64,000 bases of DNA from Golubevia sp. BC0850 (Eukaryota; Basidiomycota; Exobasidiomycetes; Golubeviales; Golubeviaceae), in contig JAAVVG010000018.1 in the NCBI GenBank assembly GCA_012976225.1, positions 310,001-374,000 of the forward strand. The letters run 5' to 3'. The translations under genes were made by a program, and so were the position numbers. Position 1 is the stretch's first letter. The number at the start of each line of letters is the position of its first letter. Shown here piece by piece: positions 46,841 to 59,107 of this stretch. The notes under the pieces were generated by a model. It saw only the letters and a program-made list of their open reading frames with translations. It was not told where the DNA came from and did no database searches.

Positions 46841-47345
46841 GGAATCTATGTGGATTCTTAACTGATGTAAAGAAACTTTTACTATATCTCTGTATTCTGT
46901 ATTCTCTTTGTAGCTTCACATTCTCACGGGTCCCCCAAAGATGGTCACCTTTCTCCATCAAGTCGCCATCTCGTTTCTCCTTCTCTTCTATAGCATTTGG
47001 ACTAGAATGATTATTTTCTGACCTGTCCAACTCCATTTTACTTCGCATTCAAAAGATCCCTTTCACTATCTATCCTTCGTTCAGCGATGAGTCCAACCAC
47101 TCAAAATCACATCTCATCTTCTTCGGCTCACAAGTTCACACGTCTCAACCGAGTGATTTGGACACTTGTGGTTTATTGCGGAGCTTTTGTGAGGTTTGTG
47201 ATGATGTACTACAATGAAAGGCATGGATGTTCTCTAAAAAGTTCTAAAAAGTTGCAAGCAAGACGGGAGGGGAGGCGACTATTCAAAGATCTCTTTCGAC
47301 TCTTCTTTTACGAGAAGTGAGAGAGACCTTCATTTCCTTTCTTTT
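46841..47345. other. Intergenic, convergent 3' flanks
   Basis: About 505 bases between copy D and the flavodoxin-like gene. No gene seen. Confidence 0.5.
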
Positions 47346-48663
47346 TTAAGAAGAAGCAGCTCCACGAACGAATTGATTGAGGACTGTAAAAGAAAAGGTA
47401 AAACGAGAGGTGAGTCAATCGAGGCTTTGAAAAGGTAAGAGATGCAAACGTCGAGGGCAAGAACATCTCTACTCACTCTTTCCGAAGGCAGCTCCTTGTT
47501 GTTTAGCAACGCTCAAATCGTTGGCAGAAGGTTGTCTGGATCCATCACCACCGGCAATAGTTGATGCTCCCCAGGCAGAGCTTCCGATGATCTCTTCGTT
47601 GACTGAGAGTTCTTTGAATTGATATCCGATTGGGACGTAGTTGATTCCGTCTGTTAATGATCGGAAAAGAGGAGACAGAAAAGAGAACGAAGAGAGGTGA
47701 TTAGATGAGGTGACCGACCGACGAAGAGAAGAGGTGGAGATGGGTTGTCGCTTCTGATTACTCACGATGAGCCAAAAATGGAAGAGTGGTCAAGATGGTA
47801 GTCTCAATACCTCCGTGTTGAGTACCACAAGAGCTGAGAAGACAAAGACAACAAGATGAAAGGGGTTAGAAGCTTGGAAAAGGGGGAAAACTCTCTGTCG
47901 TCTTCGAAAAGACTTACGTGAAAAGACCTGCGAACTTGCCGACTAGCTTTCCTTGACCCCAGAGACCTCCAGTTTGATCGAAGAAGGTGCTCACTTGAGC
48001 TGGAGCTCTTCCATATCTGTTGTGATGGGATGAAGGGAGGGTGTCAGCACCCGACTCCTCTCAAAATAGCAACCGTCAATTCAATTCAATCCTGCAAGCT
48101 CGTTCAATCTGAATCTCACCTGGTTGGGAAACCCAATAGAAATCCATCGAACTGATCGAAACACCAGAAAGAGTTGTGTCAGGAGAGAGGAGAGTGCATA
48201 CAGGAAATGCCAGGCGGAAGAAAGATCTTCATCAAGCAGATGACGTAGTTAGTATCCCTCTTCCCCTCTTTTCACCTTCAACTTACCTCAGCTAATTTAG
48301 CAGGAGTAATGACTGGGAACTTGGAGATCGGAGCCTTGTTGGCGTGCATCTTACCCAAGACCTCCTCAGACAAGGTCTCTTCGAATTGGAAAACCTCGAC
48401 TGAAGCTCCAGTAGATTTGACTCCTTCTGCGATTTGCTCCGCTAGAGTGGCGATGTGTCCATAGGTACTGTACTGTAGAACCGCGATCTTGGCTGGAGTG
48501 GTGGAAGTCATTTTGGTTTGAGATTGTTCAGATGAGGATGACTGAGGTTGAAGAGAAAAAGGAGAGGTTAGAATGAGAAGAGACCAGAAGATTGTGCGAA
48601 GGGAAACTCGATACTCACTTTGGTAGAAGATTTCTTGGTGAGTTTGTTGAGAAGGGAGGACAT
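47346..48663 (-). CDS. Flavodoxin-like NAD(P)H:quinone reductase (WrbA/Pst2/Ycp4 type)
   Basis: Seven exons (48663-48619, 48541-48287, 48151-48120, 48016-47918, 47833-47766, 47650-47477, 47383-47346) give 236 residues. A Ser/Lys-rich N-terminal leader precedes the flavodoxin fold. [20 protein letters not shown] is the FMN phosphate loop; [20 protein letters not shown] and [20 protein letters not shown] are WrbA-family motifs; GINYVPIGY and [15 protein letters not shown] close the fold. The family reduces quinones by two electrons and protects against oxidative stress; yeast members sit at eisosomes of the plasma membrane. The upstream ATG in the first short exon was preferred because the splice joins in frame; a start at MTSTTPAK is also possible. 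Confidence 0.9.
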
Positions 48664-49273
48664 CTGGTTGGGAGAGAAGGAAAGGAAAGGATGAAGAAAA
48701 TGAATCGAAGAGTATTAAGTACGAGCATACGGATGTAACGAACGAACCCTCTCACCGAGGTCAACCTGACCGAGGCCCCTTTTCTCTTTCTCTCTTTTCT
48801 CCCTCTTGCTTCTAAGTTAATTGGTAAAGTGAGAAAAGAGAAAGGAACTGATGTATGTAATGACCGAAGAAGAGGTGGGCAGGTAGGCGGGAGGGCAGAG
48901 GGACTGCATCGAAGGAAGAAGAATCAGAGGGGCCATGGCTTTGATTCCGGGTTTGATTCTTTTGAAAATCTTTCGTAATCTAAACTCAGGCAGCCACTCA
49001 GGTGATGAACGTATCTAGGAGTTAATAACGGAGGAACAACTACAAATATGTAGAAAGAGTTCCTCATTCGACCCCCTCCCCCGTCTCTCCCTTTTCTCCC
49101 TACTTCTCTTCTCGAATCTTCCACTGTTCTTCAACTTTGATGAGTTGATCCAGTGCGTACCAAGAACGCAGAAGAGCACAAAACGAGAGAACTAAAAAAA
49201 GAGAAAACATTGTGTGACTGTTTCAAAACAAAAATGACGATGATGATATACTATTGATACAAAGAACGATTCA
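48664..49273. other. Intergenic, promoter of the quinone reductase and 3' side of SIR2
   Basis: About 610 bases. No gene seen. Confidence 0.5.
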
Positions 49274-51570
49274 CTATTCAACTCTACTACGTTTAAAAGC
49301 TTTAGGAGGACCATCTGACGGTTCCTCGTCTCTCTCTTCTCCCCCATCTCCTTCGTCATCAGCATCCACACCAAAGCCCTCTGGAAAAATTGAAGGTGGC
49401 AAGAGCGGAACGATAGAAGAGTCTGTCTGTAGGACCTCAGCAAACTGTTCTTCATTTTCGTTTGTGTTCTCTTCTTCGTGAGAAGGTCCAAAATCGTCCT
49501 GTCCTTCTTCTTCCTCCTCTTCGAAGTCATCGACGGCTGCTTGAAGCAAAAGACCTTCGGTATCTGCTCCTGGGAAAAGCCAAGCGTGACTATAGATGGA
49601 AATGAAAGAGAGGTGATAATGAAGAGAGAGAGAGAAAAGCATTAAAAATTGATCCCACTAGTGAAGGAAGGGATAGTCTTGAGTACTGACCTTTCACCAA
49701 CTCTCTCTGGTATCCAATCCGAAACCGATTCCAATCCTGATGGTGGCTGACTTGAAGATTCGCTTGCTTTCCCCTCTGTCTCAGATTCTTTTTCCCTGGC
49801 TTTCGACTTGGCAGGAGGTAAATTCCATCCTAACTTGTGACAAAGGTATTGAACGATGAAATCTGCGTCTCCCAATAGTTGAATATCCATCGACATGTGA
49901 AGGATCGGAGTTCGATTTATGAGAACCACCGGAGTATCATGAGGTAAATGAGCTACTAATTCTGAAACAGGAGCGACTTTCAAAGAAGTTCCCATTACGA
50001 TTAAGAGATCTACTGATTCTCTATCTTCGAATAGATCTGCGAAGAGATGATCCAAACACAATAAGCATCAAAAGACAAACGTCGTAGCGACTCTAGAATT
50101 CAGGAATAAAGACTTACATTTATCAAAATCGTCCGCCAAAGGTTCTCCGAAGAAGGTGATACTAGGTTTGAGACAGGGAGCCTTTAGAGCTTGAGGTAAA
50201 TCGAAAACTTGATCTTCATCTGAATCATTTTCACCTCCAGGTCCCCACCCTGAATTCTTCTTGTTCTTTTTTTTCGTCTTCTGTTCAGCTGTCTTTGATT
50301 CTTCTTCGTTGGGAACTGCATTACATCTAGGACAAAGTGGAACTCTTCTTTCAAAGATAGCCTCTCTGATTTCAGAACCATGACAAGTGTACCCACATTT
50401 AGGATTGATACAAGCAGCCTTAGAAAAACTTCCATGACATTGTAAAACCTTTGTAATCCCAGCTTCTTGTTCCAAAGTATCAATATTTTGAGTGAAGTTC
50501 CTCCGTAGAATTTCCTTGTCTTCCAAAAGTTTAATGAATCTATGACTTGGAGAAGGAATGAAATTACTAGGATAAATTGAATGAGCAAAAGAATAAAAGC
50601 AACTTGGGTTATTCAAAAAGTACTCTTTATCAAACATATCTTGAGGATCATCTAAATCGTAAAGACCTTCTCTTTGAAGTTGGGAATAGATTCCATCTGT
50701 AGATCTGAAATCTGGAATACCACAACTGACTGAGATTCCAGCACCAGATAAGACTATGATGTTTTTTGAAGATTTGATTAAGGAGATAGCATCTTCTACA
50801 GTGTTGTATTGTTCTAGTTTAGGTCTTCGACGAAGAATTCTTGAGAGTGCCGTTTTGAGAATTGGAAGCAGTGCCATCTCCGGCAAGTCATCATCTCTTA
50901 AAGATTTGGGTAAGAGAACTCCTAGAGAAGTTAACATATGCTTGATCTGTCGAAAAGGAAAAGATAAAAGAGTGAAGGAGATGGCTCAATCAATCGGGTC
51001 AGACCTCTGAATGAAGTGTAGCATTTAACTCACAGAAACCTCCTTCCCCAAGACATGATCCTTCAGAAAGTTGACGAGCCCATCTCTCTTCAAGTCCAGG
51101 ATGAGTTGATCGACCACGCTCGGAGGATATTCCACCGCAGCTGTTATAAAGGCATTGGAGAAAGTTGGGAGTAGGAAAGTTAGTTAACTTCTCGTTGGAC
51201 CGAAGCCACTTCACTTTGATAGCTCACCCTCTTGGATTAACTTTTCCATTCCTTCCTGATCATCTTGCTCCTTCCGGACGAAATTGTAATGGATCGAGAG
51301 AGAGAGAGAGAGAAAAAAAAAGGGAAGGATGAGCTCATCGATTCCTATTCGTTTGTGCTGAATTGGGTGTCTCTTGGAGGATCAGGATGAGTTCTAAGTC
51401 ACCTCTTCAGCTACTTCTTCTAACTGTTCTAACTCTTCAGAATCAACATCTTGAATGTGAAATGGATCAGAAGCTGGCCTAGAATAAGGAAACTCCTCTG
51501 CTGCACTGCTAGAATGTTGAAGTGGTCGTACTTCATGATTGCTGATCTCTTGCTTCTCTAATTCTTCCAT
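49274..51570 (-). CDS. Sir2-family NAD-dependent protein deacetylase (Sir2/Hst1/SIRT1 class)
   Basis: Removes acetyl groups from histone or other lysines using NAD; in fungi it acts in silencing. Before the catalytic domain, IKHMLTSLGVLLPKSL and ILKTALSRILRRRPKLEQYN match the Sir2/Hst1 pre-domain. Catalytic motifs follow: LSGAGISVSCGIPDFRS, FTQNIDTLE, the HGSF histidine, a zinc module with CINPKC and CPRC, ITFFGEPL, and after an intron LIVMGTSLKVAPV and INRTP. A Lys/Gly/Asp insertion of about 45 residues (EEESKTAEQKTKKKNKK onward) sits after the second zinc pair. The C-terminus is a long acidic tail ending FKRSRVE. The given start is MEELEKQ (51570). An upstream exon starting at 51814 (MSSKQKESDK...) could splice in frame through a GTTTAC donor and add about 30 residues. 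Confidence 0.9.
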
Positions 51571-52006
51571 GCTCGGCGAGGATGAAGGGTCTATAGGAGT
51601 ATGAGTAGGGAGAGGAAGGGAAAGATTTCCCGAGACCCCAAAAAGTCAAATTAAGGGGATCAAAGGTTCTGGAAGGTCTTTGAAGGAAGAGGCGTAACAG
51701 TAAATAGTGAGATTCTGAAACAGCAATCAATTTTAAGGGTAAACCTCTGTCTCTGTCCTCTTCCCTATTCTTTCCCCTTGAATTCTTATCCGATTCTTTC
51801 TGTTTACTTGACATTTGCAATCTTCTCTTCTCTCTCCTCTCTTTCATTTCTTCAAACTTGCTCTTACACTTTCAATCTTTGTGGCTATCCACTACAGTAT
51901 CCTATCCTATCCTCTACCCTCCTATCTTCTCGATTCCTACCCTCTCTCTCTTCAAACTTGAAACTTCAACAATTGAAAAGAATCAATTCCTCCAATCTAT
52001 TCCTCA
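51571..52006. promoter_or_regulatory. Divergent SIR2/Zn2Cys6 promoter region
   Basis: About 435 bases between divergent starts, pyrimidine-rich on the plus strand with a TATCC repeat at about 51898-51910. It may include the first exon of the SIR2-like gene (51814-51745). Confidence 0.4.
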
Positions 52007-55000
52007 ATGGAGTGGACCTCCCAAACTCCAGTCTCCATCCCTCAGCAAGTCATTCGAACAACTTCCTCAGACCAGCAGCAACAGCAGCAACAGCATCAGG
52101 ATGAACCTTCCAAGAACTCTAATGTTGAGAAGAAGGGAAAGTTCATTCAGAGAATCAAGCAGGCTTGTGTAATGTGTGGTTCAAGGAGGGTTAAGGTGGG
52201 TCTCTGAATAGTCTAAGTGGTTTGGAAAGCTCAGAAGGAAGTCCTATTGAGTACTCAAGTGGCCGGCTGGGGCTGTGGCAAGGCGATTCGATCAACGGCA
52301 TGAAGGAATGGAGTACGAAGGGACTAGATATTGTAATGAGAAAGGAGAAAGAGTTTCTAGGCTGCTTCATGGCAGGGTCAAGTCTAGGATGAACTGATAG
52401 TGGAATCAGTAGCTTCTCAAGCCGGAAGTGGGCCTCCTACCTCTTCTGACACTTCTCATCCCTTTGATCTTCCCTCTATCTAGTGTGATGGATTACAGCC
52501 TTGCAACAACTGCGTCAGGTCCAATTTTGACTGCACCTACAAGGAACCCAAGAAGAGGTGAGTTTTTCCTTTCAGCTGTTTCTCCCTCTCACACTGCATG
52601 CAGTTCACCTACCATTGACTTTTTTTTCAATCTTCTCCTTATCCCTCGCTTCTTTCTTTCAGAGGTCCAGCCAAAGGCTCAGTCAGAAATAGTTCCTCAA
52701 AACGAGCTTCTGGAACTCAAGATCAAGAACAAGATGCTAAGAAACTCCAACGGCGATCCAGTTCAGACGTTCATTCTCAATCTTTCAATTCTCATTCTCA
52801 ACTACCCCTTCATCTAAGACCTCAAAGTGGAGGTTCTCAATCCGATTACGCTCAAAGTACTTCAAGTAGTCCTATGAACGCCGTAGATGGATTCGCTCAT
52901 GGGCGATCGCCACAGGAAAGAGTAGGACAGCAAAGAGATTACTTGTCTCTGGAAACCTCCCAATCTCCAGCATCTCTTTCTACAGGTAGATTCGATGGGA
53001 ATAGAGTTCAGCTGCAACCTCCATCCTACATTTCTCCTGATCTACCAAGGGAAAGAGATCCAAGAAGTGGGTTCTCGACGATGCATCCCTCAGGAACTGT
53101 GACGGATTCTCGTTATTCAAATTCAATTCCTCTGGCTATTCAGACCCAAACAGCTCCTCTAATCGACCAAAGTTCTTCCAGGCTCTACTACTCCGCCGGG
53201 GTCAACTCCGGAGAAGTCCAACAGCGTATGGCTCAATCCTATCCAGTTCATCAAGCTCCATCTCATCTTCAACCTCAGACTCAACCTCAAGCCCAATTCC
53301 CTCTCTCCCGGCCAATCGACATACATCCCACGAGAAACGAATCGAACCTCCGACAACAATCCGGAGAGAACCATCAACCATCCCATCATCTCCTTAATCG
53401 ATCACTGGAAGCGGAAAACGTGGAGACAAAGAGAGCGTTCGCTGCTGGTTCGACCTGGCAACCAGCTACTCGTTCTATGCCTGGACCTCTTCCAGTTGCT
53501 TCCTCAAATTCTTCGAACAGCCCTTCTTCTACATCTCAGGCACCTTCTGCTGGCAGAGGTCCTCTCTACTCTCACTACCGAGGAGGAACAAGTGGTCTAG
53601 GATTCTTCGACAACGCGAAGAAAAGGAGACAGTTACCTCCACTTGACTTTGAGAGAGAGTCAACTCCTGGAGGAAGTCTGCGAGGAGGAGGAGTCTCCCT
53701 GGATTCAAATCCTCAACTAGCTCCAATCTTAGGGGATTCGAATTCGGAAAGTCGACCTTCAACATCCACTTTCAAATCCCCTTCTTCTTCTTGGAAACCG
53801 CCGATTCTTGGAGGAGCTCCTGGTTCAGTTTCTCTTCCTTCTCCTCTAGGTTCTACTTCTAGATTCTCCTCCAACTCAGATGACAATGTTCTGGAATCTT
53901 ATGATGCTCCAGAAAACATTCGGTTCGGAAATGGTTGTCTTCGTGCTATAGCTCAAGAAAGAAGAAGAGAATCAAGCAAATTAATCATGGGAAATATGGT
54001 TAAGAACTTTGTTGAAAGAACTCCTAACATGTCCGAGAGTTCAATTAGTAATTCTAGAGCTGGCAGTGAAAATTTCGGGAAAGAGGCTTCTACTTTCACT
54101 TCTGGAGAACAAGATTCCCCGGCTTCGGCTGGTCAGACTAGTACCAAAGGGAAGGAGAAAGCTAATGAAGAATTGACGAGAACGACAGGTGGGAGATCTA
54201 ATGTTAGGAGGAGAGAGAATAGTCCTGATGAAGAGGAAGCTCCGCTGGCTTTGTTGGATATGGGAGGTCTTCTTGCTGATGAGATTAGTCCTCTTGTCAT
54301 CACTGCTTCTCAACCGAGAGTCCCGACAGTTGTGGTAGATCAGTGAGTTATCGTAAGAGTCTCACCTCGGTCCTCTGTCACGATGAGTTTACTCAGCTTT
54401 TTCTCCCTTTCGTTCACTTCTTCCTCCCACTCTTTTCTGCAGTCTTTGGAAGATCTTCACGTGAGTAGAAACCTAATTTCCAATCTCATTTTGATCTGCC
54501 GCTGACCAAACTCCTTCCGTTCCTTTGCCTCTTCCAGCTCAATCATCCATATCCATTGGCCTGTACTCTATCGACCTTCCCTCGGAGTACACGACGGACG
54601 GTATCGAATCGACCCAGAACGTCAACCTCTTCTATTCAATTCGATCGGAGCCATCGCAGCAGCTACCTGGGAAGGTAACATCGACGCTCCTCCGGAGATT
54701 CGAAAGGCTAGCGAGATGAACTCTAACACTCGACCTGCTGGAATGACGGACAAGGAAGCAGACGATCTGGAGGACGCAAGAATCATCATGAGGCTCAACG
54801 GAGCTCAACTTAGTACTGTCTTCTTCGTCAGAGCCAGGTACTATCTTCTCAGAGCTATGTTAGAGCCAACGCTTGAAGTGATTCAATCTCTGATTTTCAT
54901 GGCTCTATGTGAGAATGGTATCGGCAGAGCTGTCGCTGCTGATCAGTTCTCTTCGCTGGCTTGTAGAATGTGCCTGGATTTAGGTCTTCATCGTTACTCT

Positions 55001-56554
55001 GATGTTTCAAAGGCCATGGGAGATGAACTCTCGCATGAAGAAGATCAAGCTCATCGTAGAACTTTTTACTGCTGCTATGTTCTAGACAAGCACTCGGCAG
55101 GTGAGTTAGCAAGCCTTTGAGCTCTCGCTTGCACTCTTAAGCTCACCCTACCTCTGACCTCTTCCATCCCTTTCTTACGCCCAGCCATGCTTGGTCGACC
55201 TCCTGTTCTTCGCTGGGTGGAAACCGACTGTCCATTCCCTTCGACCGAAGAGCACGACGAGTTCGAGAACTGGGGTGAACAAGCTGTGAGTTTGAAAGCT
55301 TGGTTCAGTCTCTGATTGTCTTTGACACTTACTGATTCCCATTTTATCTTTCAATTTCGCTCTACTGCTGTTTTCCAAGGCCGCTGTTCTAAGACCGGAG
55401 ACTGCTCTCGCTTTCCGCTTCTCTCCAATTCGCTCCATCTCTGCCTCCGTAGCCACAGTTAAGCTTTCTACTATCGTGGAGCGTATTCTCTCGCAATACA
55501 ACACTGTCAAGGAGAAGCTCGATCCTGAGCTGAGAGCAGAGACTTGGGAAGGACCCGCTCTTCGTCATCAACTTCTTCTAGAACAATGGGACAAGGAGCT
55601 TCCAGACGGTCTTCGATGGGAGTTTCCAGCCAATCAACTTCCGCACGTCTTACTCCTCCATCTCTGGTTTCAAATCACTAGAATCATTCTTCATCGTCCT
55701 TTCATTCTCAAGCAACCGACTCTACCTCAACTTCCTTCCTCTCATCAAGAGTGCACTCACGCCGTTTCTCGAATCTGTCAAATTCTGGATCTCTACGAAA
55801 GCATGTTCAGTCTTCGTAAACTTTCTAGTACCTTCGTCTTCATTCTCTTTACTGCCTCTACCGTAGCTTTGGCGAATCTGACAAGCAATGATGTCATCGT
55901 TGCTCAAACGGCGAAACGTCATCTTCGTCAATTCATGAGATGGCTAGCAATCATCTCGGAGACTTGGCCGTCTGCTGGTCACCATTTGAAGATACTCGAA
56001 AATGTGAGTCTAGATTGGTAGATGGTCTAAAGAAAATCAGAACTGAAAATCACTTACTGAGATCCTTCTTTCCTTTCACTTTTCCCTCTTTCTCCTCACA
56101 GCTTGGACAAGGAATTGATGCCAATCTAGCCGGAACTGGTTTGGACCCCGTAGCTGAAGCCAACATGAATTCACAACCTCTAGAAGGAGAAGTCGATGAA
56201 CAAGAATTCGTTAGAGTTCACGATGCTTCTTTCTGGGAAGCTATGCCTTTGAGCTCTCAAGAAAGTGTGTGGAACAATTTCACAAACTCTTATCTGGAAG
56301 CTATCAATTCACTGCGGCCAATGGTCGAGCAGCATGACGCACAGTCAGCTACTGTAAATCAACCTCTTCCTCAAGATCAGCTTGAATCAAACAATTTACA
56401 ACTTCAAGATCATCAGACAAACAATCATCAACTTCAGCACGGTGCTCAAAGTTCTCTGACACCATTTCAGCCTCCTGTGCGTCAAGTTCGTCGTCGACAC
56501 ACTCAATCTTCTTCAACGCTGGACCATGCTCTCGCTCCTCCTCGATTTCATTAA
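52007..56554 (+). CDS. Zn2Cys6 transcription factor with fungal-specific TF domain
   Basis: Eight exons (52007-52195, 52484-52557, 52663-54342, 54443-54460, 54538-55100, 55185-55285, 55380-56003, 56102-56554) sum to 1233 residues. The binuclear zinc cluster has cysteines at 54, 57, 64, 70, 73 and 80 (spacing 2-6-5-2-6), followed by basic KEPKKRG. A long Ser/Pro/Gln-rich region follows. The fungal_trans domain begins around HLWKIFTSIIHIHWPVLYRP and includes QPLLFNSIGAIAAATWEG, YLLRAMLEPTLEVIQSLIFM and ACRMCLDLGLHRY, as in sugar and catabolic regulators. Exon 4 is an 18-base microexon that completes the HLWKIF helix. The target pathway cannot be told from sequence. A nuclear role is expected. 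Confidence 0.9.
54443..54460 (+). other. 18-base microexon in the Zn2Cys6 gene
   Basis: Bordered by CTGCAG and GTGAGT. It supplies the codons for LWKIF plus the split flanking codons and is needed to keep the conserved start of the fungal_trans domain in frame. Confidence 0.7.
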
Positions 56555-57357
56555 TTGCTGAACAAGCTTTTTCAAGATCTTGTAATGGGCTCTCGGCGTC
56601 ATTCGGTTCCGCTTTCCCTAACATCGTCTTTTGATTTCCTCCCGTCACTTGATCCCCTCTTCTACCTTCTGCTCTACTAACCCTTGTTCTCTATCATGCT
56701 TCCGTGGTCCCCTTTGTTCACCTTCACTGTACACTACAAATCAACGATCAAATTCAAATTCGAAAACCAATGATTCTCATTCTCGCATTTCTGTGCTCTC
56801 TTTCTAGCCAAATTGAATCTGAGCCCTCGTTTGGGAATCGAGGAACCCCCTTCGCTATCATATATCACATCACTGGTTTCAACGTTGTTTTGTTTTCAGA
56901 TAGCACACCGAGAATTGAGAAGGCGTATTTGCATACAAGAGAAAGAGAAAGTGAAGAGAAAAAATGTTTGATTTTTGGGTTGTGCGTTGGGGGTTGAGTT
57001 GAGAGAACAAATTATTTTGGGTTTTAGAAAAAACAAAAGGGCGAAGATTCATAGAGGAACATATCTTCTCATCTCCTGAAAAATGAGCTGACAGAAGGAA
57101 GGTAAGGGGATAGCTTTCTAGATTAAGGAAAAGATTGGCTTGATTCTCTAGATGAAAGCTGAATTTAACATTTTGTGCAAAGGAAATGATACTTGAGAGA
57201 ACAGGAAAAAAAGAAGATGAAAGGGAGAACTTGAGAATAAATAGGAGAGACTTGAGGTTTCCGCTGATCTCGATCCCCAATTCTTCCCCACTCCAACCAA
57301 TTTGACCACCTTTCTCTTGAGTAGAATTCCCAAAGCTGATTGAACGGATTGAAACAT
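56555..57357. other. Intergenic, convergent 3' flanks
   Basis: About 800 bases between the regulator and the ribosomal protein gene. No convincing gene. Confidence 0.5.
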
Positions 57358-59107
57358 TTAAGCCTCGCGCTTGAAGACGGTACCTCTGATAAGACCGGAT
57401 CTTCTGGCAGCGATAAGACCAGACTGATTGGGAGAAGGTGAGAAAGAAGTTGAAAGTCAGCACAACAGTTCTCTCCAACATAAAGTCTTTCGAATTCCCC
57501 CTCTAAACTCACCTTCTGTCCGGGAACCGAAGATCTCTTGACGGTAGAACTGTGACCGATATGTTGGTGATTTCCTCCTCCGTGAGAATGGTCTACAGGG
57601 TTCATAGCAACACCACGAGTTCTTGGCCAAGAATTTCTCTTGACTCTGAATTTGTGATGAGCTCTTCCAGCCTTAAGTAGAGGTTTATCAATTCTTCCAC
57701 CACCAGCAACGATTCCAACGGTAGCTCTCGAAAGTCCAGAGACAGTCTTCTTAGCACCAGATGGCAGACGAATACGAGAGACGGTTCCATCAGCATCGTG
57801 TCCAATAACGGTAGCGTAGTTTCCTGAGGTACGAGCTAAAGTACCACGATCTCCAACTTTCTCTTCAACGTTGCAAACGATGGTTCCTTCTGGAACTTGG
57901 TTGATTGGGAGAACGTTTCCGACGTTTAGAACGGCCTTCTTTCCACAGTAGACAAATTGTCCAGTGGATAGTCCTTCAGTTGCAATGAAGGTTTCGGTAC
58001 GTAGCTTGTAACGGTATGGGTCACGGAAAGCAATACGAGCTAGAGGGGCACCACTGGAGGAGGGAGGGAAGGTGGGGAAGGAGATGAGACGCTCATGTCA
58101 ATTGACTTGCCTCAAATCTCTTGAATTGTTATGAGATATAAATTCTTGGCTTTGATGTCTTTGAGAGAATGGACGAGAGAAAGCATCGATCGTGACTGGG
58201 CAGATTTAGACCATGACTTCCAGTCAAGATCTCCCAACCTTGCATCTTCCGATCTGCCCTTCCCAATTCCTCTCTTGGTCATCAGCTGATATCGTCTTGT
58301 TTCATTCACTTCCTCTAAACAGCTCGTGCCTTCCCACGTCCGACTAGCAGCACCACCCTGTCCCACCCATCACCACTCTGCAACTCCACCTGCCGTCCTC
58401 CTTACTTCGCATCCCTCCAACCTTCTTTTACACTAGCTAGAAACTCACCGACCAGCATCGTGAATGATCTCCTTGACTAAACCTCTGACGTATCCAGACT
58501 TCTCAGCGTAATCAAGAGCACGTAGCTTGGCTGGGTTCTTGTTGTGCTTGGTGTGGGAAGTGAAGATTCCTCCGGACTTTCTTTGTGGCCTTGTGACTGA
58601 AAGTGAGAAAAGGGAAAGAGAAGAAGGGAATGTGAGACATGGATTGATGGTTTGAGCTTTTGGCAGAGAGGTTCGGAGAGGAGCATGAGAGCGCTTGATG
58701 TGAGTTTGAAGATGACGTCTTGAAGAGTTGCATTGAAGTTCAGTTTTGCTCTTGATGTTGAATTGAAGTTGAAGTTGATGTCAAGAGAGAGTAGTACACC
58801 TCCTTCTGAGCGTTGGTGTTGTCCCATTCTTGCTCCAGATCTCCATCACCCGAACCTAGCCCTCGCCCAGATCCTTCCAACATGGAAACTGAATTACAAA
58901 GCGATTTTGGAGATTCACAGCTCTCTTGAAGGAGGTGAATTGAGTTCGAATTCATCTTGAAGGTCTCTTTTCCAATTTTTCAAGTTTCTTCTTGCTCCCA
59001 TCTTCCTCTCCTCTCCTCTTGTCTCCAGCTCAATCTCACCACGTTCTTTCGACAGCTGTGTTGATCCTTCTCAATCCTTGAATCTTCTGATGCTTACCTC
59101 TTCCCAT
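57358..59107 (-). CDS. RPL2: 60S ribosomal protein uL2 (L2/L8)
   Basis: Universal large-subunit protein near the peptidyl-transferase centre. Four exons (59107-59098, 58596-58449, 58053-57513, 57423-57358) give 254 residues, the same length as yeast Rpl2. Exon 1 is only ATGGGAAGAG. Conserved motifs: [79 protein letters not shown] (the universal uL2 signature, with the functional His), and [14 protein letters not shown]. Introns 1 (501 bases) and 2 (395 bases) are long for this genome, as is common in fungal ribosomal protein genes, where they often serve regulation. Confidence 0.96.

Noticed and set aside
58279-58284. TGATGA on the minus strand in uL2 intron 2 as a C box of a C/D snoRNA.
   Set aside because: No CTGA D box occurs in the next 130 bases, so no C/D snoRNA can be built; H/ACA RNAs cannot be judged by eye.
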